Assembly (NCBI GenBank): GCA_018340375.1
Contig: JAFFJZ010000001.1
Span: forward strand, 56,102,001-56,166,000
DNA from: Gonatopus flavifemur
Taxonomy: Eukaryota; Arthropoda; Insecta; Hymenoptera; Dryinidae
Direction: 5' to 3'
Length of the DNA stretch: 64,000 nt
The notes beneath the pieces were generated by a model, which worked only from the letters and a program-made list of their open reading frames with translations, did not search any database and was not told the origin of the DNA. This document shows, one piece after another, positions 1 to 13,579 of the stretch. A program made the position numbers and the translations under genes. How positions within the stretch are numbered: the stretch's first letter is position 1; every line of letters starts with the position of its first letter.

Positions 1-3000
1 TGATTCTCCAAGCAAAATGAATGTGAACTACCTCCCAGAATTCGATGGATCAGGAAAAATTCAAAATTCTAACGAAATTGAAGTTTCAAGTGAGAATTTA
101 TGAGCAGAACGTCTTCATCTCACACAGGAAATATAAACTGAAAAGGGAAACAGCAACAACACTTGAAACATAAATTCAAAGAAGTTATGATGAATAACAA
201 TACGAAGCTTCATGAAACCACGTACGAAGAGAACGAATATAGAACCTTGGTATCGAACCTTGTTATCGTATAGATTTCAAGATTAACTCAGCATTTTCTA
301 TCTCAAGTCTTTTCCTGTCGTCAAGAAGAAATATGCCCCAAGCCATTCTTTACCTCCAATCTTCAAGTACGCTTTCCTCATGACTTCCTGATAGCTCGGA
401 AACAATCTAATCTTAATTTACTGTATCTCCTCGAGTAATTTTACAACACGGTGGATTAATAAATTGAAAGAAGACATATACAATATAAAAAGATCAATAA
501 TACGTTGTGTTGTCATATTTTCATGTGCCCATTGTACACGTTGAAGAACGTGTGAAGAAATCATTCTCGTATCTCGAGTATATACGCTTTCTCAGCACAA
601 GACTTCAAGACTTTCTTATCTGCGAAGCGAATTACGTCACCTTGAAATTTAGAACTTGAAAAAATCAGGAGATTATTTCAGTAATGAGTAACGTATCGAT
701 GACTGATGGAAGTCAAATATCAGACCCAACCCCAGTTGTAGACCCCAAATCTTGCAGCAAATTCTTTAGATGATGTTCTCAATTTCAAAGAAGTAATTCG
801 CGGAGATAAATAACGATGATTTCCCAGATTTTGTGAGTCCGAATTTTCGTTTTTCATAAATGATTCAAACTTCTATACAACATAATATCAGGGATTAATG
901 AATCCACGTCCTCATCAACATTTAGAAACATTTGGAGGTTGCAGAGAAGCAATAAATCCACGCCGCTTTATTTTTTATCCAAAAAGGAACAGATATCTGG
1001 GAAATACTTTACAGTTCGTATTTTAATCAATTTGATTTTTTCAGAATGACGAATGTTGTGTACAAAAGTGATTCCTCCTTCTTTTATCTGGTCTGCACAA
1101 GATTTCTTTTAAGATCAAACGCGCGTGAAATCTCTCTCGGCTCGCAATAAATATTATACTTTTTCAAAGACGCTTATTTTCTGGGTTTTCCAGAAATTGC
1201 CCATTGAATGTTATTATCCGCTCGATGAAAAGTTTATTATTTCAACGAAAATCCCTCGTACGTTGAATGTACAACGATTGACGCACACATACGAACACTC
1301 ACGCGTGCGTGTAATGGAAAAAACAAAGTTTTGAAAGAATTATATTTAGTAACTAGAGCATGGCCTACCGATTTTAACTTCGGACATTTAAAATCGAAGC
1401 ATGCGAAGATGTTGAAAGTATGTTTTTCATTTTCCGTTAAAAAGGAAAGAAAAATAGGAATGATCAGGGACCCCACAAAACCCTCAAATTCAATTCCTTT
1501 AACTTCTCTTGATGATCTTTTACGCAATTTCCGTGATCATTTGTAATAAAATTGAAGAGAAAAATAAAGAGAAGATATTTCATCATCGTCTTCGCGATCT
1601 TCATCACACCTACTACCGTATCCAAAAAATTAGATGAATTTCTTTAAAGAGTAACTATTTTTATGAATTTAGTAGTTCTTCGAACCTTGGTTCGTTCGAA
1701 TTTTGGAAGGAATGAGAATTCAAATGATCCAATAAGTTTTTCATCCGTCACTTCACGCGAATATTTTTCCTAGTAAAATCAACCTCTTTCGTAACCAATT
1801 TTCCTCCCTACGAAGTTCTTCTCGTCACGTTCAAACTATCAAGACATCGCAAATTTTCTGAATCTCACATTTTTTTGAAAGCTGGTCGCTGAGTTATCGA
1901 CAATTTAAACCGATCTAATGTTTTTTAGCTTCTCCACATCTGTAGAACGATCATAAAAACCCTTCCCCAGACCAAAAATCACGTTTCCTGACATCTCAAA
2001 GTATGGGGCTTGAAACTTTGCAAGAAAACGATTAAGCAAAATAATTCAAGAGTGAAGAAACGAATTCAAATTCCATACGCCCTGAAAGTGATATCAGTGA
2101 CTGCTACTAAAAAAAAAATATAAAAATCTGGTTGCAATCTTTCGATTGAATTAAGTTATTCCACTTCTCTTGGCGTGGAATAATGACAAATCCAACAATT
2201 TTACGAAGAAACGAATGATCATCTCCGTATGAGAAGACATATCGTCAGTATTATCGTTAATAAGTCATTTTTGATTGCATATATTAAAGAACACTCCCTA
2301 CAATTCACCAACACCCACGTAAATCAATGGCATCCAGTTGGCTGTAAATCATTCAATATTGAGATTGTTATACTAATGAGTGATTTATCGCGAAGCGTCA
2401 GTCAACTTTTTCCTATTTCATGTAAATCGTTTGTCAATAAACGGGTATTGGAAATTAAATTCAATAAAAATAAATCAATTTGCGGATCATGTATAAAATA
2501 ATATGTGCGGCTGATCCAAATTCAATTTTTTAGTGACTGGAAAGCTCGAGTTTATTTTTATTCAATTAATTTGTTTTATTCCATCTTTTGGACGATTGAA
2601 TGGATCGAACATCCTTGTTCTGGGATAATATTTGTATTCTCATTTGCTTGGTTGAAGCAACAATAATTCCAACATAGAAATGATGATTGGAATATTATTA
2701 CAATGAGATGATGAATGATGATTTAATGTTATGATCATTATTATCGTTCATCGAACTAATTCCCAATGAAGCTATTGTATTTTGCCATCGGTGAACAAGC
2801 GAGGAGAAAATATATCTTCCGCTAACCTAATCTTAGCTACAGGTAAAGGTAATATTTCTTGACATCAACCGTTACTTTCCCTACGGCGTGGCGTGGCGAT
2901 TGCACTGGAGAAACTTTGGTTGACATACCACCCGTCTTCTGTCCCCATGGGCTACCGTTACTATACGAAACAAATTGATTGTCCAGGATTCAAACCTTTG

Positions 3001-3540
3001 TACATAAGGGAGTTAATCAACCGGATATTGAGTCATGGAACTGGCTGAAATTTATACTTTTCCTACATCGAGAAATTGTATTTGATCAATGATCATATGC
3101 TTCCAGTTTTCTAAACGTATTGAGTGTTTAAGAACGGTTACAAACACTGTCGAAGAGCACGTCTTCTGGTATATATGCAATTGGTATCTGCGATTATACA
3201 TCGAATTGAAAGAATTCAGTATCAAAATCCGCACAAAATGAATCGCTCATATTTTTTAGATAGCCAAGAATTATCTATGGGAGCTGTTTTTTAGATATTA
3301 CAGCTGAATTGTTTCATTATCCAATGATCAACCATTAAAATTGTTGTGTCAGAGCTACGAATTTTTACTGCGGCAACTGGTAAGTACCTATAGCTGCTAC
3401 AACGGGTTCATTTTGAACGAATGCTGCACTGTGAAAAAATCTGTCTCGAGTTTCATAAACATATTATGAAACTTTTTAATGTAATACCAATTTCAATAAT
3501 ATAATTCCTAATTTTAATAAGATATTTGTAAATTTAATAA
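1..3540. other. gene-free AT-rich stretch
   Basis: I see no protein-coding gene here. All open frames are short and match nothing I recognise. The only repeat I can define is one copy of a dispersed repeat at 721-885, listed separately. Around 2880-2960 there is a short stretch of higher GC without a recognisable gene. Confidence 0.5.
721..885 (+). repeat. dispersed repeat, copy 1 (core GATTCAAACTTC)
   Basis: This block aligns over its whole length with 16635-16803. Both begin with CAGACCCAACCC, both carry AATCTTGCAGCA, TAACGATGATTT and CAGATTTTGTGAGT in the same order, and both end with a GATTCAAACTTCTA-type core. Shorter copies of the core lie near 18300, 42135 and 62230. No terminal inverted repeat or tRNA-like head was found, so the class is unknown. 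Confidence 0.6.
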
Positions 3541-3542
3541 TT

Positions 3543-3910
3543 AAGGTTACTCAAGTACCAAAAGGGGTGAGCCAAATTTTTTCATGAATTATGCGTTCAA
3601 CGGACATTTTCAGTGGATAATAATAAAATCCAGGACCAGGATCAGACTCTAAATATAAGTGTCGGTCTTTTATTAATTTTCTAACGATTATAAAAGCATT
3701 TCAAAAGTAATAATCTCCAACTGTCAAAAACTTTTTAAATTTCGTTTTCCAATACCTCAAAACTAAGAAGAAACCCGAATTCATATTCAGAGTCCAATCT
3801 CAGGTATATGTACTTGATTATTATAGATTTTCAATTCAATTTTATCGAGTAGTTTATGAAAAAAGTTGGCCCAAAATTTTACCGGCTTCAACAGATGCTT
3901 GAGTCCCCTT
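3543..3910. repeat. foldback (inverted-repeat) element
   Basis: The left end (AAGGTTACTCAAGTACC) and the reverse complement of the right end (AAGGGGACTCAAGCATC) match. Further inside, the CCAAATTTTTTCATGAA type sequence and GACTCTAAATATAA / GACTCTGAATATGA match in inverted order. The arms are diverged, so the element is old. The same inner motif GACTCTAAATATAA occurs near 24645. Confidence 0.5.
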
Positions 3911-4833
3911 AATTTCTTATATTTTGATAAGAAATTCTAAAATTTCATAATCCATATCAAATTTAGGAAATGACAGTGTGATTATAACTGCAACTGAATA
4001 TTTTACGTCTTTGTTATATATTCGTGCGTAGGGTCTTATACACGAGACAATATGTTCAGGCCCATTACAAAGATTTCTTACCATCCCAACAAAGTTATAT
4101 CGTTGGATTTCGTTGAGACCCAAATTTAGCGGCTGTAAGTACATTTTATTACTGATTAAATTCAATTTTAATAATTGAAATCTTCAGCTATAATGTTGAT
4201 ATTTTCGCTCAAAGAGAACCACGAGACCTGTACTGCTATAACTATAAATTCCTTCTGTAGCAGCTAATAAATAGCTATAATTATTCCAGCTACTGAATGA
4301 TTATATTTTGAAATATCCACACATAACACAGCAGATTCAGCAGCATGATTGAGCCATGCTTCATTTAACGTGTGCAGAACTCATGGTGCAAGAAAGATTC
4401 GAGAAAGAAGAAAACTCGCATTATTGAGTAACCACAAAGGTCATGCGAGTTTGATAGATAGATCTGTCAGGAAGATTTATAAAGTCATGAAAAGTATACG
4501 TATATAATTCATTGGAAATAAAATTAATGAGCAAAAATGTATCTCAATTTTTATACGAATTATTGATTCGGAGAATCATTCACTCACTAGAACTTGTCTT
4601 TTGAATATATGTCAAGAATTTTGATGTATTTGTTAATTGAAGTTCATTTGATGGCGAACATCGTGTTCGTTATTCTGTAAAAAATCAGACCACAGAAAAT
4701 GATCAAAAGATGAATTCAAAGCGAGCCTCTTTCACAAATATCTTGGAATTCATCGAATATGTTCAAAATATGATGAGGATTAATTTAAGCGATGTCAAAA
4801 AAAATAATAACGCTATGAATGGAAGTTATCCTA

Positions 4834-5092
4834 CACGGAGAGAAAAGATTCCGCTATTTCAACGAATCCGTCTTCGCTAAGTGGATTGAATAACCCAACG
4901 ATGAAGATTCACTGTGTTTAGAAACTGATTTGTCATAATTCCAAGTTTTTCGCTAGTCTTGCTAAGCTTAATTCGCTGGAACAATAAATTGTCTTTGATT
5001 TTAGCAAACTCGCTTGCAGTCCATATAATAACAAGAGAATTTCGCTAAAACAGCAAAACTTTTGCTATTCCAGCGAATGTTCTCTCTTCGTG
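4834..5092. mobile_element. MITE, GCTGnnnCAGC family
   Basis: It starts CACGGAGAGAAAAG after a TA and ends CTCTCTTCGTG. The inside contains variants of the family word, such as TTCGCTAAAACAGC and TTGCTATTCCAGC. It is a more diverged copy of the element at 48840-49209. There is no coding capacity, so it would need a transposase supplied by another element. Confidence 0.65.
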
Positions 5093-5345
5093 TGAACATC
5101 CGACACTTGCAGCGTATTTTCGAATTTATGATTTTGTTGAATTCTTAATTATGATATGATAATATTTTGATATTAAAATACAGGTCAACTGGAGAAAAAT
5201 AATCAAGTAAAGTAGTATTATCTTGTCAAATGTTATGGCAAATACGTATGAAGGTTTTGAAAGGTTTCTTACAGAATGTATTAAAAATGATTGGAGCTAT
5301 ATTATTACGTTCCACATCCGAGACACCCCATATAAAAATTTTTAG

Positions 5346-5720
5346 GTTTCACCAATGCTGACAATAGAATATAGCTTGGCGAAATGTTGACAGGCGAGGC
5401 TTGCCAATCTACGAATATTCAATGTTGATTAACAACAAAGAAAATGTTGCGCCGATATCGGTGTTCAACGAATTTCGGTTGTCAGCCTACCATTGATCCA
5501 CAATTCCGCCAGGCTTGGCGCTTGCTAGGCTCATCCTTGGCCCAACATTGACTGAACGATAGATTCTATTGAAAATTAGGATCATTTGAAACGTGGTCGA
5601 ATATTGCCACAACGATTGATCTAGTCTGGGTAAAAATGAGTTTTCAATGTAGCGCCGATCATTGGTAATAACATGGCTCAATATTGGCATGCTCCTTAAT
5701 TTCAACATTTGATGGCTGAA
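5346..5720. repeat. cluster of TTGGC/GCCAA words
   Basis: The words TTGGC, GCCAA, CAATGTTG and CAACATT recur densely here (for example GCTTGGCG, GGCTTGCC, CCAGGCTTGGCG, CTTGGCCCAACATTG). A second cluster with the same words is at 6028-6255. This is probably the body of one or two MITEs of the same kind; I could not fix the ends. Confidence 0.4.
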
Positions 5721-6027
5721 TCGCCAACTACAAGTTACTGACCAAGTGTTTCTCGCGAGTAGTGAGAGATGTGTACGAGGAATATATAAGACTCAAATAA
5801 TTCTCTGGAAGAACAGTCAATCGTTCTTTGTTACAGGTTACACCAGAGGGCTCCTACTGCTGATCCATACTGTGTATACTTCTCATGACAAACTTTGACG
5901 ACAAAAAACACCGAGTTGTTTACAGATAAATAAGGAAAACATAATAAGATCCCAAATAACATATATTGGAAATTGTGAAATGCGCATACTTTTTACATAT
6001 TTTGGGGTTGATTATTTTTTAAAGTTT

Positions 6028-6255
6028 TATCATCGGCGCAACATTGATAAACAAATTTTTCTATTGTTTGCCAATGATGGTCTATTTCATTGCCACTTCT
6101 GCACCAATGATGGGGCTACATTGGAAAAACACATTGATAAATCATAAAATGATGTTATCATTTCAGTGTTGCGTCATGCTTGGTTGCCAAGCCTCGGCCA
6201 TACTTTATCTACATTGCGCCATGCTAGCGCCAATGGTAAATTTCTGCATGGGACA
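6028..6255. repeat. second cluster of TTGGC/GCCAA words
   Basis: It contains GGCGCAACATTG, TTTGCCAATGATGG, GGTTGCCAAGCC, CATGCTAGCGCC and CGCCAATGG. It may be the other half of a single element interrupted between 5720 and 6028, or a separate copy. Confidence 0.4.
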
Positions 6256-7069
6256 GGCGCCGACTAGAAGTTCTTTGTTTCGCTCTACGTTTATTCAAAC
6301 GTCCAGATTAATAAAGGACCGAAAGAGGGGTTTCGAACTTTTCCTGCAATCTTGCCGTTGAATGAACGAAGAAAGAGACAGAAATCGTAGTCGGCGCCAA
6401 TGATCTGCGAAATACTTCTGAAAAGATGAGACACAATGGTACTGTGGTTCACGAGAAAATGTTGTAATTTTCATTACATCATTCTTCTCCGTGTGACGAT
6501 TCGAGACAATAGAAGGGTACTGCAAAAGGATTATTCGTATTTCATTGAAAACTCATCGGTACCTCCCTTGGAGACAACGATAAAAAATTCCATCTGGTAC
6601 AGCTAAATCAATTGGCTAGGCAGTTGAAAAATGGAATCAATCTAAATGAAAATCTGGTTGTACCAAATAAATTTGATTTTCTAGAACTCACAAGATTATT
6701 ACATCACTCAAACTTTTTGATTTTTCATCTCGCGATTAGATGATTTTTAATCTCGACTGCGTGAAAACACATCACAACATTGGAGAACATGAATCGTGAA
6801 TCTCGGTGATATTATTCCACCGTGAAGTTGGAGATCAAAAAACCAAGCAATTTGGTGATAAAAAATCATCAGTCGGTTGATTTTGTTTGACGTCAATTGC
6901 GAGATAAAATCTCACAAAAAGTTACGTGGTGTAATATCTTACGGATTCCCTGCGTGTACAACTCAATTTTTTTATTTCCATTGAATAAACTGTTTCATTC
7001 ATAATTCAGACAACTAGGCTTTTACTCACGCCAGTTGAAATTCTACTCGGAGTAGTGAATTTTAGTTGT

Positions 7070-7660
7070 AGCTACCCATACTGGTATTGCCAAGACTAAA
7101 AAAACCCAAGCTTGTCCCAAGGTTGGCACATGTGTCAGAAACAAACCTCCGTGAAGAACAATTGGCCCAATATTGTTCCATGATTGTCCCGTTGTTCCCA
7201 ATGGATAGTCAGTCATGGTACATTTGTTAATATTTTTTAAATGGTCACTACATTTGGTACAAGCTTGGCACAAGTGTAAAAATCGAGCATTCGTTGAGAA
7301 CAATTGTGTCAATATTGCCCACATAAGTGGCACAATGTTTATAAATACTGACTGAATTTTGAATTTACAACAGCTGAAGACTTGAGGATAACCATCGGGC
7401 TAGGGCTGGCCTGATCTTCCTGCCATAATTAATCCTACACATTATAGTTCAGTTTGAGGATAACTCAACAATACAATCAAAATTCATCCAAATATCAAAG
7501 AACGAAAATTTTCCAATGATCATACAAGCTTGTCCCAGTCTGGGCCAAGTTTGCTAAATTGTTCAAGACAAGTCTCAGGTGGCAGGTCTTGTGCCAGGCT
7601 TGGCCATGGCATTGGGCCATTGGTCTATACACACATGGGTCGTTGCAGCTGGGCGCTTTC
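7070..7660. repeat. clusters of CAAGCTTGTCCCAA words
   Basis: Two sub-blocks (about 7078-7332 and 7520-7660) hold variants of a quasi-palindrome of the form TTGGnACAAGCTTGTnCCAA: CAAGCTTGTCCCAAGGTTGGCAC, AATTGGCCCAA, CAAGCTTGGCACAAG and GCTTGTCCCAGTCTGGGCC. A related patch lies at 8740-8830 inside the next element. Ends were not determined. Confidence 0.4.
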
Positions 7661-8386
7661 CTTTCAGAGAAAACCTCGAAGCAAAATATTTCAAGTATTA
7701 AAACTATGTTTCATTAGCAATAAAATTTAGTCACAAAAAATGCAGTGATACCATTTAGCTGGGATGGTGGAAAATCTTTATCAAGTACTTAAACATTTTT
7801 TTGTATTCAGAGTATATTGAGTGGTACATACTGTCGTATTACTGGATCCAAAAAATGAATGACGAGAAAACAAGAATATAGGATTCCATTTTTTCTTTGT
7901 ACACATTTTCAACGTAGTCATGGTGAAAACCTTTTCCAATTAAAACACCCATTCGACATCGTTGATATAGACCAACTTGTATTAGATGTGCCTGCACCAC
8001 GTGCGTTCAATGAACCGAAATCAATATTCTAACCGTAGCTACCTTGAACAATATATAAAAAAACTTTCTATGCTGGCAAAGTCGATATTTGCGCGATGAA
8101 GTTCTAGAAAAATTTTCTTTTTTCGAAATTCAGAACTCGGGCTCTGTACAGACTTGAACAAAGGCTCAAAGAATCATTCCTGAAAATTTGAGATTTTCTC
8201 GTGAATTCAGTTTCGATTAATTTGTTGCAAAAAAAAACTTGCTCCGATGATAACTCTGGTATCCTTTCACGGAATTCTAATGTCAAATCTTGAACTACGA
8301 TTTTCACTTCAAATGAATAAAAATTTCACTCGGCAAAGACCCAGGTTCTGTTCTGGTTGCCTAAACAGTGAAATTCTACTGTAAGA

Positions 8387-9231
8387 CCCGACTGGAAATT
8401 GTCATCGGGTTGACCCAACATATGATAAGGACCTAACAAGGTCATCCGAAATGAGGCATACCTGCTACAGTCCTGATCAGGATTAGGTGTGGATGCCCCA
8501 CGTATAAATAAGCTCATTTGGTCCTAGTCAGGATTTCCTCAGATTATCCTAAAAGGCTGAAGTGGGTTTTCCTCGCTGTATCCTCATTGGGACCTCGTTA
8601 GTTCATCCTCAGATCATGAAGATAGTTTAATAAACTGAATAAAAAAATGTACAGTCTTGATTGTAGACTGTACACTCTTTGATTCAACACATTTTCCTCA
8701 AATTAGAAGGTAAATCTCGAAGGATTCTCAACTGCCTTGCTAAAAATGGCCCTTCCTCCAAATTGGACCATCAAAGGCCCTAACTTGACCCAGATCGCGC
8801 CAAGTTGGCCCAAAGCAGGGCCTGAGAAGACAAAATGTCACGTTTCTAGCTGAGTGTGCCTATTTTTAAATTCAATCTGTTCATTCCAAATACATTACCT
8901 ACTTCTCAAAACTGTTGACTATTTTGTTCAATCTATCCCTAACGTATTGAAACCAAATTTTATCGAATCAATTGACTGATGTTCAATCTGTTTAATGTCT
9001 CTTTAATCTTTTGATTTTGCTTTGGATTTCCTGTTCATATCCTAATTTCGAGTTATTTTGGAGGTTTCTGTATGGAATTCCTCATGAAAGCCCGATTAGC
9101 CTCTCCTGATGAGGTCCTTATAATAGTGAAGCGTGACATGACTTGTCAGGTCCTGATAAGGTTGCCTTACCAGGACCTGAGCTGGATCAAGGTTTACCTG
9201 ATCAGGTCCATGGGGTAAATTTCCAGTCGGG
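8387..9231. mobile_element. non-autonomous element with TCCTGATCAGGA words
   Basis: The left end CCCGACTGGAAAT and the right end ATTTCCAGTCGGG are exact inverted repeats. The interior repeats the quasi-palindrome TCCTGATCAGGA in many forms (GTCCTGATCAGGATTAG, GTCCTAGTCAGGAT, GTCAGGTCCTGATAAGG, TACCTGATCAGGTCC). It has no long open frame. The stretch at 8740-8830, with TTGGCCC words, may be a second element inserted inside. Confidence 0.6.
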
Positions 9232-9589
9232 GAAATTTGGGGGTATCTTTTTTTCTTTTTTTCAATCTATCGGTCTTCTTGTTATGCAAACAGATCATCA
9301 TTTTGAGTATCGTTGTGAGCCGGTTCAAGAAGCTTTTTCAATAGCTGATTCCTACTTCAGGCTGCATTTCTTTCTAATTCAGCTTATATTTTATCTGAAA
9401 TTAATTTCTTCTCCTTTCCCTAATTATGATGGGCTTGGCAACTGTCTGAAATATCTGATAAACTCTCTGGCGTCAAGGCAGGCCAGACTGGTTTGTATCA
9501 AGATAAAAGTGAAGTTTACACCTTTTCCAGAATTCTTGTGTTGGGTCTGGATAAAAGGAGAAGCTGATGAGTGATTTTGCCTCAGGCTT

Positions 9590-9840
9590 AAAATCCCCTG
9601 AGGACCCAGATTTTCGTTCTAACTTTTTCAGCGGATAGTTTAGGGACGGTAAATACGTAAAATTGGGACCCCTCGGGTCCGGATCTCCTCTACACGGCTC
9701 TGAAGAGGCTGTAGCCCCGAACCTCGCTCATCGAGGGCCTCGTTTAGAAATCCGCAATGATACAAAAAGTTCTGAAAAACATTTCTTTTCTTCGCTTTTC
9801 ACCTTGAGGGACCGTTAAATGGCCTCACAGCCTCAAAAAT
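9590..9840. other. GC-rich unassigned island
   Basis: This block is clearly richer in G and C than its surroundings (for example GGGACCCCTCGGGTCCGG, CTGTAGCCCCGAACCTCGC, ATCGAGGGCCTCG). It contains short inverted repeats but no open frame that I recognise. It could be part of a transposon or a relic of something else. Confidence 0.35.
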
Positions 9841-10439
9841 TCTTCATCCGAGTCTGGTTATGTTTCTGCTCTTTATGAGTAAATTTTTACTCTACAGCGT
9901 TGGAGGTTGTATTAAAAAATATCCTTGAATGATATTGCATAAACGTGTACTTGAGTTGCACCATCAAAAAACGTGGTCAAGTACAGCAGACGATAAAATG
10001 CCAACGTCGAGTCAATAGCGATTGATGATTATCTAAATACCTGAATATTTCGGGAAAGTCTCATAAATGTTGATGTATTTCGATAACTTCCTGAACGAAC
10101 CCCCATCAGAACCTCACAAATTTATTTTTAATCTTTATTTATCTGGTACCACGGTATCATAAAATTTCATAGATTTCATGTATCAAGTTTCATTAGATGT
10201 TTTCCGCAGGGTATTGAGTGATACGAGTGGAGGATATTTCACCTAAAGATTGTTAAAGCATCATTTCCCTATGAAATTTGTCATCAAAATAGGCCGTATA
10301 GGCCGATATAGGTTAATATTGTGGACAAGCAATCAACTCATCAAGATAGACTTCTGCTCTAATAAATATTCTGAGTAATTGATATTCATCAAATTACATT
10401 GTAAAATAACGTGGCAGATTGAACAGAAAGAGAGCTCTT

Positions 10440-10512
10440 CTGAGATGGGATCCGAACTCACGAAAGCTCTTCATGTGAACCGGAAACATGCTTCACGGAC
10501 CAACTCACGTAT
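10440..10512 (-). repeat. possible tRNA-derived SINE head
   Basis: Read on the - strand there is an A-box-like GTGAGTTGGTCCGTG and, about 40 bases downstream, a B-box-like GAGTTCGGATCCC. The spacing fits a tRNA-type internal promoter. I could not draw a full cloverleaf, so it is not called a tRNA gene. Confidence 0.35.
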
Positions 10513-10751
10513 GTGAAAAAGAAAACAGTGCTCGAAAGACTTTTTTTTCTAATAAAGTGAGACACGGTACACAGAAATAAAATATTGTCATCAGGACCAT
10601 CCAAAATATTACCAAAAGTGTATCGTTGATACAATAAATCGGATTGGCATGGAGACGATATGTTCTTTTATTTTGACCTGGAGATATCGTTGTGTTGAAC
10701 AACGTGCGGTATGTTTACAACCTTCCTCCGTTGAGCTATTGTGCATAGCTA

Positions 10752-11205
10752 CACTGTAAAAAATTTTGGTGGTAATATTGTCAATGGCAACAGGATTCAC
10801 CTATACAGTATTGGTAAAATTACATGATATATGTTAATGTAAAAATTACCAACTACACACACCAGTGAAGTCACACATCCACCCAAGGTAAATTTACACA
10901 TACATGTTAACTGTAATTTTACCAGAATGCAAGTAATTTTACATTGACATGTACACGTAATCCGATTTTACCAGTCCTAAGTATTTGTAAAATTACCAAT
11001 GCAGTAGGTAATTTTACATTGACATGTGGATATAATTTCATTTTACCAGTACTCAGTACTTGTAAAATTACCATCATAGTGTTCATGTTAATTTACAGGT
11101 GACATGCTGAGTAAAAAGACTGCCAAATGTTTATGGAGAATGCATTTTACAGGAACAGTCTTAGTAAACTTGTTGCATGTAATTTTACACCTATTTCTCA
11201 CAGTG
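10752..11205. mobile_element. MITE with GTAAAATTAC words
   Basis: It begins CACTGTAAAAAAT right after TA and ends TTCTCACAGTG right before TA. The body repeats GTAAAATTACC, GGTAATTTTAC, TTTTACCAG and ACATTGACATG many times, so it is close to a satellite of one short palindromic word. There is no coding capacity. Confidence 0.7.
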
Positions 11206-11834
11206 TATGGTAACGAGACTGGAAAGTGATGATAACTATATTTTTTCCATGTATGGCTAATGTATGGTTGTCCATAAAACCTAATGACAGTTCCAACAAA
11301 TTTCTTGAGCTCGAACGAGTAACTACTTTAATTATAGAGTTCCACTATGCGATAAATTTAGATGGCATTGTAGGAGTATTGATTCAACTTCATTCTGTTG
11401 CGAAAAGTATAATCGATCAAAATTGAACTCGTCTTAGAGCAACGTAATATAGTAAGACAATGTTACGTTACATTGTTACAATAAGAAAATTATCGACATG
11501 TTTCCTTCATTTTAGTGGTAGATATCGATGGCTTATTATCGAGATATACAAGATGTTTTCACCATTTTCAGGAACTATTTTTTTTTTTTTTGAGAACGTT
11601 GAATTTCCTAAAAAACTAAGAAAAAAAATCTGTTATCTTCAGGGACATTCACTTACAAATTTTCAGAATGTAATGTGAAACCTGAGTCAAACCTTGACCG
11701 TACGATATCATAAAATGTTGAATCTCATTCAAGCCAGTGACTACTTTGTACATTGATGCTAATAAATTGTACATAAACAAAACTGTAGTCGCTGAATTTT
11801 TATTTCTGATAGAAACAGCTATTGAGTTGGTCTC

Positions 11835-12064
11835 TGCATCTTCTCTGCAAATCTTGTGTCCAATGGAAAAAATAATTCACTTCAATGGGAAAATTTTCCA
11901 TTGAATTGAAATTATCGTCTTCGAATCAGGAAGGAAAGTTTTTTGTTTCGATCAGTTGAAAACGTTTTTCATTGATCTCAATTTTTTTTTCCATTGAAAA
12001 AAAGATTCATTAGAATGAGGGCAAATAGAATTTTCTTTCAGTCTAAGAAATTGGATTCTTAGTG
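11835..12064. mobile_element. MITE family M3, left-truncated copy
   Basis: It aligns with 14153-14444 and 17515-17780: AATGGGAAAATTTTCCATTGAATTG, TTTCGATCAGTTGAAAAC, a CCATTGAAAAAAAGATTCATTAGAATGAGGGCAAA-type stretch and TTTCAGTCTAAGAAATT occur in the same order. The right end is TTCTTAGTG; the left terminus is lost. Confidence 0.6.
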
Positions 12065-12331
12065 TGCAGCTAAACTTTAGCTATTGCAACAAACGAACTC
12101 AGCTCTTCCAATTAAGAGAATATTACCTGGTATAAAAACCAGTAACCATTAATTAGTTGATTTTTCTTCCAAGATTTTGTCAATCACGGTGAACTAGAAT
12201 TTAAATATTTTGATAGGCAAGGGATAACAATAAATGAAAATATTTAAATTCAATTCTATTCTTTCCGCAAAATGAAAAAAAGGGAAAAATTGGGTAATCT
12301 CAAAACATTGTTATTCCCTTGAAGTACATTA

Positions 12332-12709
12332 CACTGAGAAAAAAACTTCAGCTGAAAACGAGTCCAAGTACATTTTTGTAGTTACAATAGTCATATTTTC
12401 CATTCAAGAAATTCCATTATGAGAATCGCTTATGATGGTGAAAATATATGAAGCTGAAACTGGCAGCTGTAAAGCTAGCAATCGATTGTCATAACTTTTT
12501 ATCAAAAATTTAAGCGTCTGAAAATTGGAGCTGAACGCTGCTCCATCGATTTCTGGTCTAAAAAGAAGCTTCACCAACGTTTAATCAGAAATCACAGTCA
12601 TCAGCCGCTAGCTTTAAGGCTGCTAGTTTCAGCTTCATTGAAAATATAGCTATTGCGACTGAGAATTATACATGGGTTCATTTTTAGCTGCAGTTTTTTT
12701 CTCTCAATG
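12332..12709. mobile_element. MITE with AGCTGAAACTGGCAGC interior
   Basis: It starts CACTGAGAAAAAAAC after TA and ends GTTTTTTTCTCTCAATG. Inside it GAAGCTGAAACTGGCAGC and, inverted, GCTGCTAGTTTCAGCTTC form an inner inverted repeat. The same inner repeat recurs at 15137-15345. Confidence 0.6.
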
Positions 12710-13322
12710 CAGTTATTCCAGCAACTCACCAGGAATGAATGAAATTCTAGTCATTAACGAGGATTACCGAGGTCATTACCGTTAAGGGTACTTCCTGGTG
12801 GGATTTTTTCCCCGGGATATTACTACACCTTTTCAACCGTTTCACTTTATTAATATTCATTCGCTTACATCGATCTTTAAATCAAAAGATTCAGATCTTT
12901 GAATCAAAAAAGTTCTCAAACACGGATTACGTTTATTACAATATTGAAAAAAAATCTGAATATAGATTTCTCATTGGCTGATAATGAAATTTTGTTTTAA
13001 TTAATTATAACGACTTTGTTAAACAACAAACAGACTAGAGCCGAATTGTTTGATTGTGAATTCTTTATCCAAAGCTTGATGTATTTGATTGGATATTATT
13101 CGTACGAAACAATTAGAAAAAATTCTTCAGAAAAAATCACGTGAAAATACGTGAAAGATATTTTGAATGATTGCATAGATTTTTTTGTAGTTTGTCCCAA
13201 AAGAATTGTACTAATTGTATCACGTTAAGAGCATTCACCACCTTGTCAAAAAGTTACTAGATCCCAAACTTCTCCTCCCAGTTTTCTCAGCGATGAACAA
13301 ATAGAAAGAAAAATGATGAGTA

Positions 13323-13579
13323 CACTGAGAGGAAAAATTTCCGGAAACAATGAAGTATTCAGTTGAATAGTCACCATAAAATACTTGATTGATTTGAATA
13401 AACTTTCATTGATTTAATTAAATAACTATTTTCACTGATGAAATATTTCATATTGAATATTTGTTTGATTCAATAAATATTTAATCGAGTCAATGAAAGT
13501 TTATTCAAATCAATCAAGTATTTTATGGCGACTATTCAACTAAATGTTTCATTTTTCCTGGTAATTTTTTCTCCCAGTG
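13323..13579. mobile_element. palindromic MITE flanked by TA
   Basis: The whole 257 bp is close to a palindrome. CACTGAGAGGAAAAAT at the left pairs with ATTTTTCCTGG...CTCCCAGTG at the right, and the TTCAGTTGAATAGTC, ATAAAATACTTGATTGATTTGAATAAACTTTCATTGA arm recurs inverted with few changes. TA flanks both ends. Confidence 0.75.

Noticed and set aside
2980..3060. B-box-like GGTTTGAATCCTGG on the - strand near 2985, possible tRNA gene
   Set aside because: No A box at the right distance and no acceptor-stem pairing.
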